Shown: piece by piece, positions 7,070-15,460 of the stretch | Numbering within the stretch: the first letter of the stretch is position 1 | Layout: every line of letters begins with the position of its first letter | Assembly: GCF_000701425.1 (NCBI RefSeq) | Contig: NZ_JNIW01000050.1 | Location: forward strand, 1-27,110 | Direction: 5' to 3' | DNA length: 27,110 nucleotides | Source: Deinococcus frigens DSM 12807 | GTDB lineage: Bacteria; Deinococcota; Deinococci; Deinococcales; Deinococcaceae | Notes under the pieces: generated by a model | What the model was told of the DNA's origin: nothing | Databases searched by the model: none | What the model saw: the letters and a program-made list of their open reading frames with translations, nothing else | Program-made: the position numbers and the translations under genes

Positions 7070-8032
7070 ATGTCGGCCTGGATCGTGTTCTGGCTGTTCA
7101 CCAGAAGAAGCATCAAAACGATGTATGCCGTGGCGCTGGCGGTCTGCGGCGCGGTCATCCTGGCGCGGTCCGTGGTCACGCCGCTGCTGGGCGGTCCGGA
7201 CATGCTGACTTCCCTCGAAGACCTGTACTGGCTGCTGGTGATCGTCAGCATCGTCGCGTTTCTGATGCTGGGTTACCGCCGGGCCATCGCGGTGACCGCC
7301 GCGTTCTACCTGACCGGGGCAGCGATTCCCTGGGCCATGCTGGCGCTGAGCGGGGTGCCGTTCGCGCAGGCGGCGCGGCTGGGGCAGGTGCAACTGCTGT
7401 GCGCCATCATCCTGATCACCCTGGGCAGCCTGGCGTGGTACCGCGAGCATTTTGTGCTGGAACGTCAGGCGCTGGTGCTGACTGAAAAGGCGGCCAATAC
7501 CGACGCCCTGACCGGCCTGAACAACCGCCACGCTCTGTACCCTCTGCTGGACACCGTGCTGGAGGGCGTGGAAGCCGGCAACCCGGCGGCGGCGCTGCTG
7601 ATCGATATCGATCATTTCAAAGGGGTCAACGACCGGCTGGGCCACGCCGCCGGGGACGAGGTGCTGAGAGACGTCGTCCGCATCCTGAGCCTTCACCTGC
7701 GTGACGGCGACATCGTGGGCCGCTGGGGCGGCGAGGAATTCCTGGTGGCGCTGCCCAGAACACGCGGGGCACCGGCCCTTAGCGTGGCCGAGCGTCTGCG
7801 GCTGGCCGTTGCGGATCAGGCTGCCCGGCCCGAGCAGACGGTGACGATCAGCGCGGGCGCCACCAGTATTCAGCCCGGCGAGAGCCTGCAAGCCTGCGTC
7901 TCCCGCGCCGATAGGGCCTTGTACGCGGCCAAGAATGGAGGCCGGAACCGTGTGCAACTGGCCGCCACCGCCACGGACCCGGACGATTTCTTCAGCTCGG
8001 AGTATCAGGAGGAGCTTCCCTCACCCGCCTGA
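7070..8032 (+). CDS. Membrane-bound GGDEF diguanylate cyclase (N-terminally shortened)
   Basis: The 320 residues from ATG 7070 contain about five hydrophobic helices (to roughly residue 120), a short linker with [19 protein letters not shown], and a complete GGDEF domain. The active-site loop is RWGGEEF (GGEEF at 220-224), and RDGD at 211-214, exactly five residues upstream, is a canonical inhibitory site for c-di-GMP. The domain also has the [13 protein letters not shown] metal-binding motif. The enzyme should make cyclic di-GMP from two GTP, regulated by product. The frame is open upstream to a TAG at 6989, and coding-like sequence continues beyond it, so the original protein was about 70 residues longer. 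Whether the shortened form is translated is unknown; ATG 7070 has no obvious ribosome-binding site. The 3' end overlaps the convergent sufU gene by 28 bp. Confidence 0.75.
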   Translation: MSAWIVFWLFTRRSIKTMYAVALAVCGAVILARSVVTPLLGGPDMLTSLEDLYWLLVIVSIVAFLMLGYRRAIAVTAAFYLTGAAIPWAMLALSGVPFAQAARLGQVQLLCAIILITLGSLAWYREHFVLERQALVLTEKAANTDALTGLNNRHALYPLLDTVLEGVEAGNPAAALLIDIDHFKGVNDRLGHAAGDEVLRDVVRILSLHLRDGDIVGRWGGEEFLVALPRTRGAPALSVAERLRLAVADQAARPEQTVTISAGATSIQPGESLQACVSRADRALYAAKNGGRNRVQLAATATDPDDFFSSEYQEELPSPA

Positions 8033-8451
8033 GCCGAGGCCCCAGCCAGCGCTCCCCCCAGCGCGTCCCAGGCCAGCAGCGCGCACCTGCGCCTGGCGTG
8101 CAGTTTGCTGACCCCGGCCAGCGCTTGCAGATCGCCCAGCCGGGGGTCCGGCCCGGTTTCGCCCAGGACCATGCCCCGATAGACGGCGGCCAGCTCCCGC
8201 GCCTCGGCCAGCGTTTTTTTGCTCAGGGCCACGGTCATCAGGCTCGCCGCCGACTGGCTGATCGCGCAGCCGCGCCCGCCGAAGCTCAGCCGGGTGATCT
8301 GCCCGGCCTGCACATCGGCCCAGACCGTCAACTGATCGCCGCAACCGGGATTGTCCCGCGAGACGCCCACGATGCCGGGCAACTCCCCGGTGTGCCGGGG
8401 CCGCCGCGCGTGATCGTCGATGATCTGCCGGGCGACTGAATCAGGCAGCAC
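8005..8451 (-). CDS. sufU: SufU-type iron-sulfur cluster assembly protein
   Basis: The 148-residue protein is of the IscU/SufU family. Three cysteines and an aspartate in the zinc-binding positions are present: NPGCGD (Cys37, Asp39), GGRGCAIS (Cys62) and RRRCALLAW (Cys123). The insert between the second and third cysteine is longer than in IscU, which identifies SufU. In Gram-positive bacteria SufU accepts sulfur from the desulfurase SufS and hands it to the SUF scaffold. The start is GTG 8451 (cac on the plus strand), 4 bp after the stop of the M20 gene, so the two are co-transcribed. The rest of the suf operon is not in this window. Confidence 0.88.
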   Translation of the reverse strand: MLPDSVARQIIDDHARRPRHTGELPGIVGVSRDNPGCGDQLTVWADVQAGQITRLSFGGRGCAISQSAASLMTVALSKKTLAEARELAAVYRGMVLGETGPDPRLGDLQALAGVSKLHARRRCALLAWDALGGALAGASAQAGEGSSS

Positions 8452-8455
8452 GGCC

Positions 8456-9634
<1,179 letters not shown>

Positions 9635-9646
9635 GGGGTTAGCCTA
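9635..9646 (-). promoter_or_regulatory. Leaderless -10 element of the M20 gene
   Basis: On the minus strand TAGGCT (9646-9641) is followed by 6 nt and the ATG, matching TANNNT-N6-ATG. A CTGACT-like -35 lies 18 bp further upstream. Confidence 0.55.
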
Positions 9647-9717
9647 GCGCGGGTTCAGGGCCGAAGTCAGCCCGCCACGCAACCATCCGGTCATCTGGGA
9701 CGGCGCAGACTGGTGCG

Positions 9718-9945
9718 ATGAATCCCAGAGAGCAGGCCGCCGCCGAAACCATCCGGGCCGCTCAGGAACTGGAGGTGGCCGCCCGTCACCTCCGCACCGC
9801 CGCACGGCACATGCAGGGCGGCGAGATTCTGCGTTACGCCGCGCACCATCTGGCCGCGCGGGGTCATCTGCTAAAGGCTGGGCAACTGCTGGACGCGTTG
9901 GCTGTGGCTCACGCGGCAAGGAGCATTCCCGACGTTGAGGGTTAG
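9718..9945 (+). CDS. Small alanine-rich helical protein, unknown function
   Basis: This is a 75-residue protein with high alanine, arginine and histidine content. AAAETIRAAQELEVAARHLRTAARHM and YAAHHLAARGHLLKAGQLLDALAVAHAAR look like two or three amphipathic helices. No motif, signal peptide or membrane segment is visible, and I do not recognise the family. ATG 9718 has no Shine-Dalgarno; CAGACT sits 6 nt upstream as a degenerate -10, in the same geometry as neighbouring leaderless genes. The codon composition agrees with the surrounding genes. It stands alone between the M20 gene (divergent) and the Lrp-domain gene (convergent, 6 bp apart). Confidence 0.55.
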   Translation: MNPREQAAAETIRAAQELEVAARHLRTAARHMQGGEILRYAAHHLAARGHLLKAGQLLDALAVAHAARSIPDVEG

Positions 9946-9951
9946 CGCCGC

Positions 9952-10254
9952 TCAGCCTCCCCCAGTCGCCTTTCCCTCGTCCAGGCCCACGCCGAAGCCC
10001 TGGTCCAGCAGCGCGTCGTTGTAGGTGCGGAAGGCCAGCATGGTCTGGGTGCGGGCGATTCCCTCCACTTTGCGCAGGTGGCCGGTCACCACGTCGTCGA
10101 GCTGGTCATACTCGACCAGCTTGAGAATCGCCACGATGTCCCACTCGCCGGTCACGCTGTAGACCTCGCGCACGGCGGGAATGGCCGCCAGCGCCTCGGC
10201 GGTCTCCTGCACGCGCTGGCGGTCCGCCTGCACCATCACGATGGCCGTTACCAT
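9952..10254 (-). CDS. Stand-alone Lrp/AsnC effector (RAM) domain protein
   Basis: The 100-residue protein consists only of the RAM/AsnC_trans_reg domain (VTAIVMVQADRQRVQETAEALAAIPAVREVYSVTGEWDIVAILKLVEYDQLDDVVTGHL), an alpha/beta fold that binds amino acids and oligomerises. The usual N-terminal winged helix is absent and no room for one exists upstream. Such stand-alone RAM proteins are thought to sense amino acids or modulate full-length Lrp proteins; the partner here is unknown. ATG 10254 has AGAGGA 10 nt upstream. The 5' leader carries a small inverted repeat CTGGGT / ACCCAG (10268-10286). It is divergent from the AhbAB-like gene at 119 bp distance. Confidence 0.85.
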   Translation of the reverse strand: MVTAIVMVQADRQRVQETAEALAAIPAVREVYSVTGEWDIVAILKLVEYDQLDDVVTGHLRKVEGIARTQTMLAFRTYNDALLDQGFGVGLDEGKATGGG

Positions 10255-10360
10255 GCTGCATGTTCCTCTGGGTTCCTCATACCCAGCATTGTGCCCTGCA
10301 AAGCAGAGGAAAACAGCGCCTGACCGCTCGTTCGGGGACGTTTCGCCGCTCAGGACGGCC

Positions 10361-10372
10361 TATTCTGCACGC
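10361..10372 (+). promoter_or_regulatory. Leaderless -10 element of the AhbAB-like gene
   Basis: TATTCT (10361-10366) is followed by GCACGC and the ATG at 10373, with no Shine-Dalgarno. This is the TANNNT-N6-ATG arrangement. A clear -35 is not visible. Confidence 0.6.
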
Positions 10373-11428
10373 ATGACCGCCACCACGCCCGCCCCAGAAA
10401 CCACGCTCCCCACGGCGCGTGAGCAGCTCCTCAACCGCATCCAGAAGAACATTCCCATCGTCCAGCGTCCCTATCAGGTGATCGCCGAGGAAGTCGGGCT
10501 GAGCGAAGCCGGGGCGCTGGCCATCCTGCGCGAGGTCAAGGCCGAGGGCGTGCTGCGACAGGTCAGCGCCATCTTCGACACGCGCACGCTGGGATACCAG
10601 AGCAGTCTGGTGGCCGCCGTCCACGACGAGGATCAACTGGACGCGGGCGCGGAAATCGTGAACGGCCACCCCGGAGTGAGCCACAACTACAGGCGCAACC
10701 ATGATTTTAACCTGTGGTACACCATTGCCGTGCCGCCCGAGAGCGATCTGGAAGCGCATGTTCAGAAGCTGCACGAGCTGAGCGGCGCACGCCTGACCCG
10801 GCTGATGCCCACGCTGCACCTGTTCAAGATCGGCGTGGAGTTCGACATGACCGGCAAGGAGGACTGGAACGCCAAAGCAGCGCCCCAGTACACCTCCGAG
10901 CAGCGCAACATCGGCTATGAAGTGACGGACCTGGACCGCGCCTTTGTGACCGAGTTCCAGAAGGATCTGCCCGTGACCGAGGAACCCTACGCGGGCGCGT
11001 GCGCCGCGCTGGGCCTGAGCATTGACGAGGTGGCCGCGCACGCCGAGAAGATGAAGGCGGCTGGGGCCTTGCGCCGCGTGTCCGCCGTGTTCCGCCACCA
11101 GAAGGCGGGCTTTACCTTTAATGCGATGGGCGTGTGGGCGGTGCCGCAGGACGATGTAGCGGAAGTGGGCCGCCAGATGGCCGAATTCAAGGCGGTCTCG
11201 CACTGCTACCTGCGCCCCACCTACCCCGAGTGGCCCTACACCATCTTCACTATGGTCCACGGACGCAGCAAGGAAGAGGCGTTCGGCAAGATTAGGGCGA
11301 TTGAGGAAGAGGTTGCCAGCGGCGTGGACCATGACATCCTGTACTCCACCAAGGAATACAAGAAAATTCGCCTGGAGTTCTACAAGCCGGAGTTCTACGA
11401 GTGGGAGCAAGCGAATCTGGGGGGCTAA
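10373..11428 (+). CDS. Fused AhbA-AhbB-like protein (siroheme decarboxylase family)
   Basis: The 351-residue protein contains two Lrp/AsnC-like halves. The first half has a winged-helix-like segment (residues 18-66, ending in LRQVSAIFDT) and VSHNYRRNHDFNLWYTIAVP (102-121). The second half has GALRRVSAVFRHQKAGFTFNAMGVWAVP (231-258) and VSHCYLRPTYPEWPYTIFTMVHG (275-297). These blocks are characteristic of AhbA and AhbB, and of NirD/L/G/H, the siroheme decarboxylases that convert siroheme to 12,18-didecarboxysiroheme on the way to heme or heme d1. In Desulfovibrio they are separate proteins; fused NirDL forms are known. Automated annotation tends to call this an Lrp/AsnC regulator. No ahbC, ahbD, nirJ or siroheme genes are nearby, so its job here is uncertain. 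ATG 10373 is fixed by a leaderless promoter. Confidence 0.8.
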   Translation: MTATTPAPETTLPTAREQLLNRIQKNIPIVQRPYQVIAEEVGLSEAGALAILREVKAEGVLRQVSAIFDTRTLGYQSSLVAAVHDEDQLDAGAEIVNGHPGVSHNYRRNHDFNLWYTIAVPPESDLEAHVQKLHELSGARLTRLMPTLHLFKIGVEFDMTGKEDWNAKAAPQYTSEQRNIGYEVTDLDRAFVTEFQKDLPVTEEPYAGACAALGLSIDEVAAHAEKMKAAGALRRVSAVFRHQKAGFTFNAMGVWAVPQDDVAEVGRQMAEFKAVSHCYLRPTYPEWPYTIFTMVHGRSKEEAFGKIRAIEEEVASGVDHDILYSTKEYKKIRLEFYKPEFYEWEQANLGG

Positions 11429-11442
11429 TCTGGGCGGCTGAA

Positions 11443-11616
11443 GTGTCCATCCATGATCTCCTGCTGGCCTTGAGCGCACTGGGGCCACTGTTCAGCGATG
11501 ATAATCCTGTTGTGTCGGCAGCGTTCGATGACCGGACGTTCGGCGTCCTGTTGCAGCAGGTTGAGACGCCCGATTCAGCCGCGAAAGCGCGGCAAGCCGC
11601 TATCCTCCCCCCATGA
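11443..11616 (+). CDS. Possible small protein before the GTPase gene
   Basis: GTG 11443 opens a 57-codon frame whose TGA overlaps the ATG of the downstream GTPase gene (ATGA, 11613-11616). The product VSIHDLLLALSALGPLFSDD continues into an Asp/Val-rich middle and an alanine-rich tail, and it reads like a soluble helical protein rather than random sequence. It resembles nothing I know, has no clear ribosome-binding site, and spans the only gap between two strong genes. It may be spurious. Confidence 0.25.
   Translation: MSIHDLLLALSALGPLFSDDNPVVSAAFDDRTFGVLLQQVETPDSAAKARQAAILPP
11601..11612 (+). promoter_or_regulatory. Leaderless -10 element of the COG0523 GTPase gene
   Basis: TATCCT (11601-11606) is followed by six C residues and the ATG at 11613. 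There is no Shine-Dalgarno. Confidence 0.6.
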
Positions 11617-12581
11617 CCTCTCCCACCCCCGATCCCCGCATTCCCATCATCGTGATCGGCGGCTTTCTGGGGGCGGGCAAGACCACGCTGGTCAACCACC
11701 TGATCCGCAGCCTGCCGCACCGGCTGGGCGTGATCGTCAACGAATTCGGGCAGGCCGGGGTGGACGGCAGCCTGATCGAGCGGTTGCAGGACGACGTGAC
11801 CGAGCTGACGGCGGGTTGTCTGTGCTGCACCGGGCGCGATGACCTGCTGCGGGCGCTGGTGACCATCTCCATGCGCGACCACAAACCCGACGCCGTGATC
11901 GTGGAGCTGTCGGGGGTGGCCGATCCGACGCCCGTGCTGGCGACGCTGCTGGAACGCGGGGTGAGGGCCGCCTTTCGCGTGACGACATTGGTGGCCGTGG
12001 TGGACGCCCGCCATGTGCTGCAAACCCTGCGCGAACACCCGGAGGCCGCGCGGCAACTGGCCTACGCCAACGTGGTGGTGCTGAACAAAACCGATCTGGC
12101 GGACCCGGAGGCGCTGGCACGGGCCGAGGCGACGTTGCGCGGCGTCAACCCGCTGGCCCGCGTGATCGGCGTGGACCGCGGTCAGATCGACGCCGACGCC
12201 CTGCTGGCCCGCGATGACTTCGATCCGCGCGTGCTAGACGGCCAGGACACCGAGCAGCACGCCCACACGCCGGATCTGAAGACCTTTACGCTGCGCGCGG
12301 ACCGCCCGCTGGACCCCTACGAGTGGCAGCGCTTCATGACCAGCTTCATCCTGGCGCGGCCCGCCGAGGTGCTGCGCGTCAAGGGCTGGCTGGACCTGCA
12401 CGGCTACCCGCAGCGCATCCTGTTCCAGGCAGTGCGCGATCTGTTCACCGCCGACGCCTGGGACACGGCCACGGGCGGCAGCGAACTGGTCTTCATCGGG
12501 CGCGGGCTGGACCAAGAGGAGTACGCGGCGGCGTTTGCCGCTTGCCTGACCCCCAATCCGGCAGAGTTGATCCCGGACTGA
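11613..12581 (+). CDS. COG0523 (CobW-like) GTPase, metal chaperone
   Basis: The 322-residue protein is a G3E-family GTPase. The Walker A is GGFLGAGKTT (16-25), a conserved VNEFGQAGVDGSLI follows, the signature CxCC is GCLCC (Cys69, 71, 72), Walker B/switch is VIVELSGVADP, and the guanine-specificity motif is NKTD (158-161). A C-terminal CobW_C domain begins near KTFTLRADRPLDPYEWQRFM. CxCC proteins of this family bind zinc, cobalt or other divalent metals and deliver them to client enzymes. The linker has only a short His-containing stretch (EQHAHTPD), unlike the His-rich tails of some zinc chaperones. The client is unknown, and no zinc-uptake-regulator site is seen upstream. Confidence 0.9.
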   Translation: MTSPTPDPRIPIIVIGGFLGAGKTTLVNHLIRSLPHRLGVIVNEFGQAGVDGSLIERLQDDVTELTAGCLCCTGRDDLLRALVTISMRDHKPDAVIVELSGVADPTPVLATLLERGVRAAFRVTTLVAVVDARHVLQTLREHPEAARQLAYANVVVLNKTDLADPEALARAEATLRGVNPLARVIGVDRGQIDADALLARDDFDPRVLDGQDTEQHAHTPDLKTFTLRADRPLDPYEWQRFMTSFILARPAEVLRVKGWLDLHGYPQRILFQAVRDLFTADAWDTATGGSELVFIGRGLDQEEYAAAFAACLTPNPAELIPD

Positions 12582-12638
12582 GGGCCATGCATGAACCTCT
12601 CTTTAGCGGGCGCGGCACGCCAGCGCCAGCGCCGCGCC

Positions 12639-12650
12639 TATCGTCGGCGC
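12639..12650 (+). promoter_or_regulatory. Leaderless -10 element of the DUF2231 gene
   Basis: TATCGT (12639-12644) is followed by CGGCGC and the ATG at 12651. It favours this start over the in-frame ATG at 12591. Confidence 0.5.
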
Positions 12651-13238
12651 ATGAGCCTCTTTCCCTGGCAAACCGATCAGGACAAGCCCAGCTCGCTCAT
12701 CGAGGACGCCGTGGCCAACCACGACGCCATCGAGGAGCTGGCCGAGAAGTTGCAACTGGCCCTGCGCGGCGCGGAGGAATTGCTGCCCGACGGCGTCACC
12801 GACGTCCTGCACGGCGTGCCGCTGGGCCATCCGGTTCACCCGATTCTGGTGCATCTGCCGCTAGGCGGCTGGATGATTGCCGGAATACTGGACTTCCTCC
12901 CCGGCCAGAAGACCGAGGCCACCGAACGGGCCGCCGATCTGGCGCTGACGCTGGGCACGGTGGGCGCAGTCGCCACCATTGTCACCGGCTGGACCGACTG
13001 GAGCGGCGCGAGGGGTGAGGCGCGGCGCACCGGGTTGATTCACGGCCTGCTCAACGAAACGGCTTTCTTCCTCAACATCGGCTCCATTCTGGCGCGGCGC
13101 AAACAGAAGCGGGGGCTGGGCAAACTGCTGTCCGGCACGGCACTGGGGCTGGCGCTGGCAGGCGGCTTCCTGGGCGGCGAACTGGTCTACCGGCACGGGC
13201 TGGGCGTGGGCCAGACGCTGGACCATCCGCAGGGCTGA
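12651..13238 (+). CDS. DUF2231 membrane protein
   Basis: The 195-residue protein has a charged N-terminal region of about 60 residues (helical, ending AEELLPDGV), then the DUF2231 block: LHGVPLGHPVHPILVHLPLGGWMIAGILDFL, ADLALTLGTVGAVATIVTGWTDWSGARGEARRTGLIHGLLNETAFFLNIG, and a last helix TALGLALAGGFLGGELVYRHGLGV. It has four predicted membrane helices. The histidines in HPVHPILVHLP and LIHG are conserved in the family and have been suggested as heme ligands, but the function is not established. The start at 12651 was chosen from the TATCGT-N6-ATG signal; ATG 12591 in the same frame would add a basic extension without homology. Confidence 0.85.
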   Translation: MSLFPWQTDQDKPSSLIEDAVANHDAIEELAEKLQLALRGAEELLPDGVTDVLHGVPLGHPVHPILVHLPLGGWMIAGILDFLPGQKTEATERAADLALTLGTVGAVATIVTGWTDWSGARGEARRTGLIHGLLNETAFFLNIGSILARRKQKRGLGKLLSGTALGLALAGGFLGGELVYRHGLGVGQTLDHPQG

Positions 13239-13254
13239 GACGCTTCCAGCACCC

Positions 13255-13266
13255 TATCCTTGCTGC
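13255..13266 (+). promoter_or_regulatory. Leaderless -10 element of the thioesterase gene
   Basis: TATCCT (13255-13260) is followed by TGCTGC and the ATG at 13267. There is no Shine-Dalgarno. Confidence 0.6.
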
Positions 13267-13746
13267 ATGACGCTGCACCCCGACCTGAACTTTCCTGCCC
13301 CCGAAGATCTGGCCCGCCTGACGCCGGAGGAACTGGCGGCGCGCATGAACGGTCCGCAGGGCGGTGGCCTGAGCGGCACCCTCGGCGCACGCCTCGGCAT
13401 CCGCTTTCTGAGCGTGACGCGTGAACGGCTGAGCGCGCAGATGCCGGTGGAGGGCAACCTCCAGCCCGCCGGACGGTTGCACGGCGGCGCAAATCTGGCG
13501 CTGGCCGAGGAGCTGGCGAGCGTGGGTTCGTGGATCAATCTGGACCCCCGCAAACAGGTGGCGGTGGGCGTGGACCTCAGCGGCACGCACGTCCGGAGCG
13601 TCTCGGGCGGGGTGGTCACGGGCGAGGCAACGCTGGCCTACCGGGGCCGCAGCGTCATGGTCTGGACGGTGGAAGTCAGGGACGAGCGCGGACGGCTGAC
13701 CAGCCTGGCCCGCTGCACCTGCAATGTAGTGTCGGTGGGCGGCTGA
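13267..13746 (+). CDS. PaaI/MenI-type hotdog-fold thioesterase
   Basis: The 159-residue protein has the PaaI-like hotdog signature LQPAGRLHGGANLALAEELAS, with His72-Gly-Gly and the catalytic Glu81 on the central helix, followed by VAVGVDLSGTHVRSVSGGVVTGEATLAYRGRSVMVWTVEVRD. It should hydrolyse an acyl-CoA thioester. The spacing HGG-x(6)-E is shared with 1,4-dihydroxy-2-naphthoyl-CoA thioesterases (MenI/YdiI) and with PaaI; with no men or paa genes nearby the substrate stays open. It has an extended N-terminus of about 35 residues before the fold. The start is set by a leaderless -10. Confidence 0.85.
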   Translation: MTLHPDLNFPAPEDLARLTPEELAARMNGPQGGGLSGTLGARLGIRFLSVTRERLSAQMPVEGNLQPAGRLHGGANLALAEELASVGSWINLDPRKQVAVGVDLSGTHVRSVSGGVVTGEATLAYRGRSVMVWTVEVRDERGRLTSLARCTCNVVSVGG

Positions 13747-13817
13747 GCGCGGTTGTAGTCCCCGCCTCAGCGACCGGCCAGCGCCCGCGTCAGCCAGATT
13801 CCCAGGGCTGTCCGGGC

Positions 13818-13857
13818 GGAGTCAAACCCTGCGATGCGGGACTCCAGGAGCTGTTTT
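13818..13857 (+). terminator. Possible terminator after the thioesterase gene
   Basis: GGAGT (13818-13822) pairs with ACTCC (13841-13845), and an inner CCTGC / GCGGG stem forms with a GAT loop. TTTT follows at 13854-13857. The 200-bp convergent gap 13747-13946 has no other visible feature. Confidence 0.4.
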
Positions 13858-13946
13858 CACCCGGCTCAGGCCAGATTCGTGACGGCGGCGCAGGCGACGC
13901 TGGAGCAGGGTGTGGTGCGGAGAATCGGTTCACGGCGGGGCGGCCC

Positions 13947-15221
13947 TCAGCGCCACAGCAGCCGCCCGCGCACCTGAATCTGGTTCCCTTCACTGTCCTG
14001 CACGGGCCGGGGCTTGCTATCGCCAGGGCCAAGCACTTGTAGCAGGCCGGTGCTGGGATCGACGATCAGGGCCAGCGTCTGGTTGTCGGGCGACCAGATG
14101 GGGCCTGTTTCCGTCTTATCCGTGGAGGTGCGCTGCTTGAGGTTGCTGCCGTCCAGATTCGCTATCCAGATGTCGCCGTTGGAGACGAAGGCCACCCGCC
14201 TGCCATCGGGGCTGACGGCGGGCTGCTCGATGTCGTCGATGTTGAGCAGGACCGGTTTGAGGGTCTTGAGGTCCGCGCTGCTGAGGTAGAGGCCGGGCCT
14301 GTGGCCCTCGTACCCGGTGTCTTCGGCCAGCACCAGGCGTCCGTCGGGCGTCCACGAGGGGCTGAGCTTCCATTCAAACTTCCCCAGCACCTGCCCGCCG
14401 CGTGACCGGACCACCACGCCCCGCCAACTGGGATAGGCGTCCAGTGCATAGGCCACCTTCTGTCCATCCGGCGAGAGGGCGGGCTGGGAGACGTCGCCAA
14501 ATTCACCCTCACGTTTCAGTGTCAGGGCTGACTGATAGGACTGATCGGCTATCCCGATCTCGCCCTGCCTGTTGACATAGACCAGTTCGCCGTTCTTCGC
14601 GAGAAACGGATCGGTGCCGCTCAGCCGGGTCTGCTTCTTGCCGTTGGCAAGATCAAGGCTCTGAATGGCCCCCACGTTGTAACTCTCGTAAAACACCAGC
14701 GTCCCCTTCAGGCCGGGGTTGGGATTCCCGGCGCTGGGTTGCGCGGTGCTGGGCTTGCTGGCCGTGTCAGAGGGAAAATTGCTCTTTTCCTGGATATTGG
14801 TCATGGGTTTGCCGGTGGTTTTTGCGGTCAGAGTGCAGAAGGTCGAGCTGTCCTTTCCAGTCTTCTTGTCAATCAGTTGCAGTCGGAAAAAGCGTTCCTT
14901 GAAGCCGTCGTCCTTGTATTCGTAGCGGACATCGAAGACCCCCATTCTGCCCGTCATGAAGCTGAATTTATCCTTCGCCGCATCGTAGGTGTACTTGCCG
15001 GGGCCGCCGTTTATGTTCTGCAACACATAACCGCCCTTCCCGTCCAACGCGACGCTGTGCAGCACGCTGAACGACACCTGCGGCAACATCATGCCGTTGA
15101 TCATGGCGAGGCTGGTCATGTTGCAGGCGTAGATTCCGGCAGGCGGGGCGGGAACCTGCGGCACGGCGGCGACTGCGCCCAGCCCGGCGGCGCAGAGGGC
15201 GAGGCATTGTCGAAATGACAT
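13947..15221 (-). CDS. Secreted TolB-like beta-propeller (PD40) protein
   Basis: The 424-residue protein starts with a short signal peptide (MSFRQCLALCAAGLGAVAA), so it is exported. Residues from about 28 to 130 form an N-terminal region with no motif I recognise (ACNMTSLAMINGMMLPQVSFSVL). A Ser/Pro/Thr-rich linker leads to a C-terminal propeller made of PD40/WD40-like repeats: SQPALSPDGQKVAYALD, LSPSWTPDGRLVLAED, EQPAVSPDGRRVAFVSNGDIWIANLDGSNLKQ and GPIWSPDNQTLALIVD. Such TolB-type propellers usually bind proteins or glycans; there are no peptidase residues. The partner is unknown. The start is ATG 15221 with TACACT 5 nt upstream, a leaderless arrangement. Confidence 0.8.
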   Translation of the reverse strand: MSFRQCLALCAAGLGAVAAVPQVPAPPAGIYACNMTSLAMINGMMLPQVSFSVLHSVALDGKGGYVLQNINGGPGKYTYDAAKDKFSFMTGRMGVFDVRYEYKDDGFKERFFRLQLIDKKTGKDSSTFCTLTAKTTGKPMTNIQEKSNFPSDTASKPSTAQPSAGNPNPGLKGTLVFYESYNVGAIQSLDLANGKKQTRLSGTDPFLAKNGELVYVNRQGEIGIADQSYQSALTLKREGEFGDVSQPALSPDGQKVAYALDAYPSWRGVVVRSRGGQVLGKFEWKLSPSWTPDGRLVLAEDTGYEGHRPGLYLSSADLKTLKPVLLNIDDIEQPAVSPDGRRVAFVSNGDIWIANLDGSNLKQRTSTDKTETGPIWSPDNQTLALIVDPSTGLLQVLGPGDSKPRPVQDSEGNQIQVRGRLLWR

Positions 15222-15232
15222 GCCCTAGTGTA
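15222..15232 (-). promoter_or_regulatory. Leaderless -10 element of the beta-propeller gene
   Basis: On the minus strand TACACT (15232-15227) is followed by AGGGC and the ATG. The spacer is 5 nt, one shorter than most neighbours. Confidence 0.45.
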
Positions 15233-15319
15233 GAGGCCGCCCGTACAAACGATCCATGACCAATGGCAGGGGTAGGGTGGCTGGAAGACCGGCAGCCTGC
15301 AACGGCTAGACGACTCCTC

Positions 15320-15355
15320 TTGCTTCCCAACACCCATATCCGTTACATTCCATTC
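15320..15355 (+). promoter_or_regulatory. Promoter of the leu leader/leuA transcript
   Basis: TTGCTT (15320-15325), an 18-bp spacer and TACATT (15344-15349) form a promoter. The -10 is followed by 6 nt and the ATG of the leader peptide, so the leader message would itself be leaderless. Confidence 0.6.
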
Positions 15356-15400
15356 ATGATCAGCTCTGGCCTCCTGCTTATCCGTCCTCCGGTGGAGTGA
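15356..15400 (+). CDS. Leucine leader peptide (attenuator)
   Basis: A 14-codon frame encodes [14 protein letters not shown] and a TGA stop. Six of 14 residues are branched-chain (Ile2, Leu6-8, Ile9, Val13), with three consecutive Leu codons (CTC CTG CTT) followed by Ile. It starts 6 nt after a -10 element and is followed by alternative hairpins and an intrinsic terminator before leuA. Ribosome stalling at the leucine codons when charged tRNA-Leu is scarce would free downstream pairing and prevent termination. The peptide is too short for homology evidence; the call rests on codon content and position. Confidence 0.7.
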   Translation: MISSGLLLIRPPVE

Positions 15401-15460
15401 ACGGCCAGGCAAGCATAGGCCGCCCGATCCCCCGGAGGAGTCCCCTTCGGGGGATTTTTT
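15368..15460 (+). promoter_or_regulatory. leu attenuator: competing RNA pairings and terminator
   Basis: Three overlapping pairings are visible. GGCCT..GCTT (15368-15379, over the Leu codons) pairs with AAGC..AGGCC (15411-15421). TCCTCCGG (15385-15392) pairs perfectly with CCGGAGGA (15432-15439). The terminator TCCCC-TTCG-GGGGA (15441-15454) is followed by six T residues; ATCCCCC (15427-15433) can also pair with GGGGGAT (15449-15455). The second and third pairings touch, which gives the mutually exclusive antiterminator/terminator logic of amino-acid attenuation. The exact fold needs a thermodynamic calculation. Confidence 0.65.
15441..15460 (+). terminator. Intrinsic terminator with UUCG loop in the leuA leader
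   Basis: TCCCC (15441-15445), the tetraloop TTCG and GGGGA (15450-15454) are followed by a run of six T (15455-15460), 43 bp before the leuA start. The position upstream of leuA rather than after a gene marks it as an attenuator. Confidence 0.85.

Noticed and set aside
10373..11428. Plain Lrp/AsnC transcription regulator
   Set aside because: The protein is twice the usual length and carries the AhbA/AhbB-specific blocks in each half.
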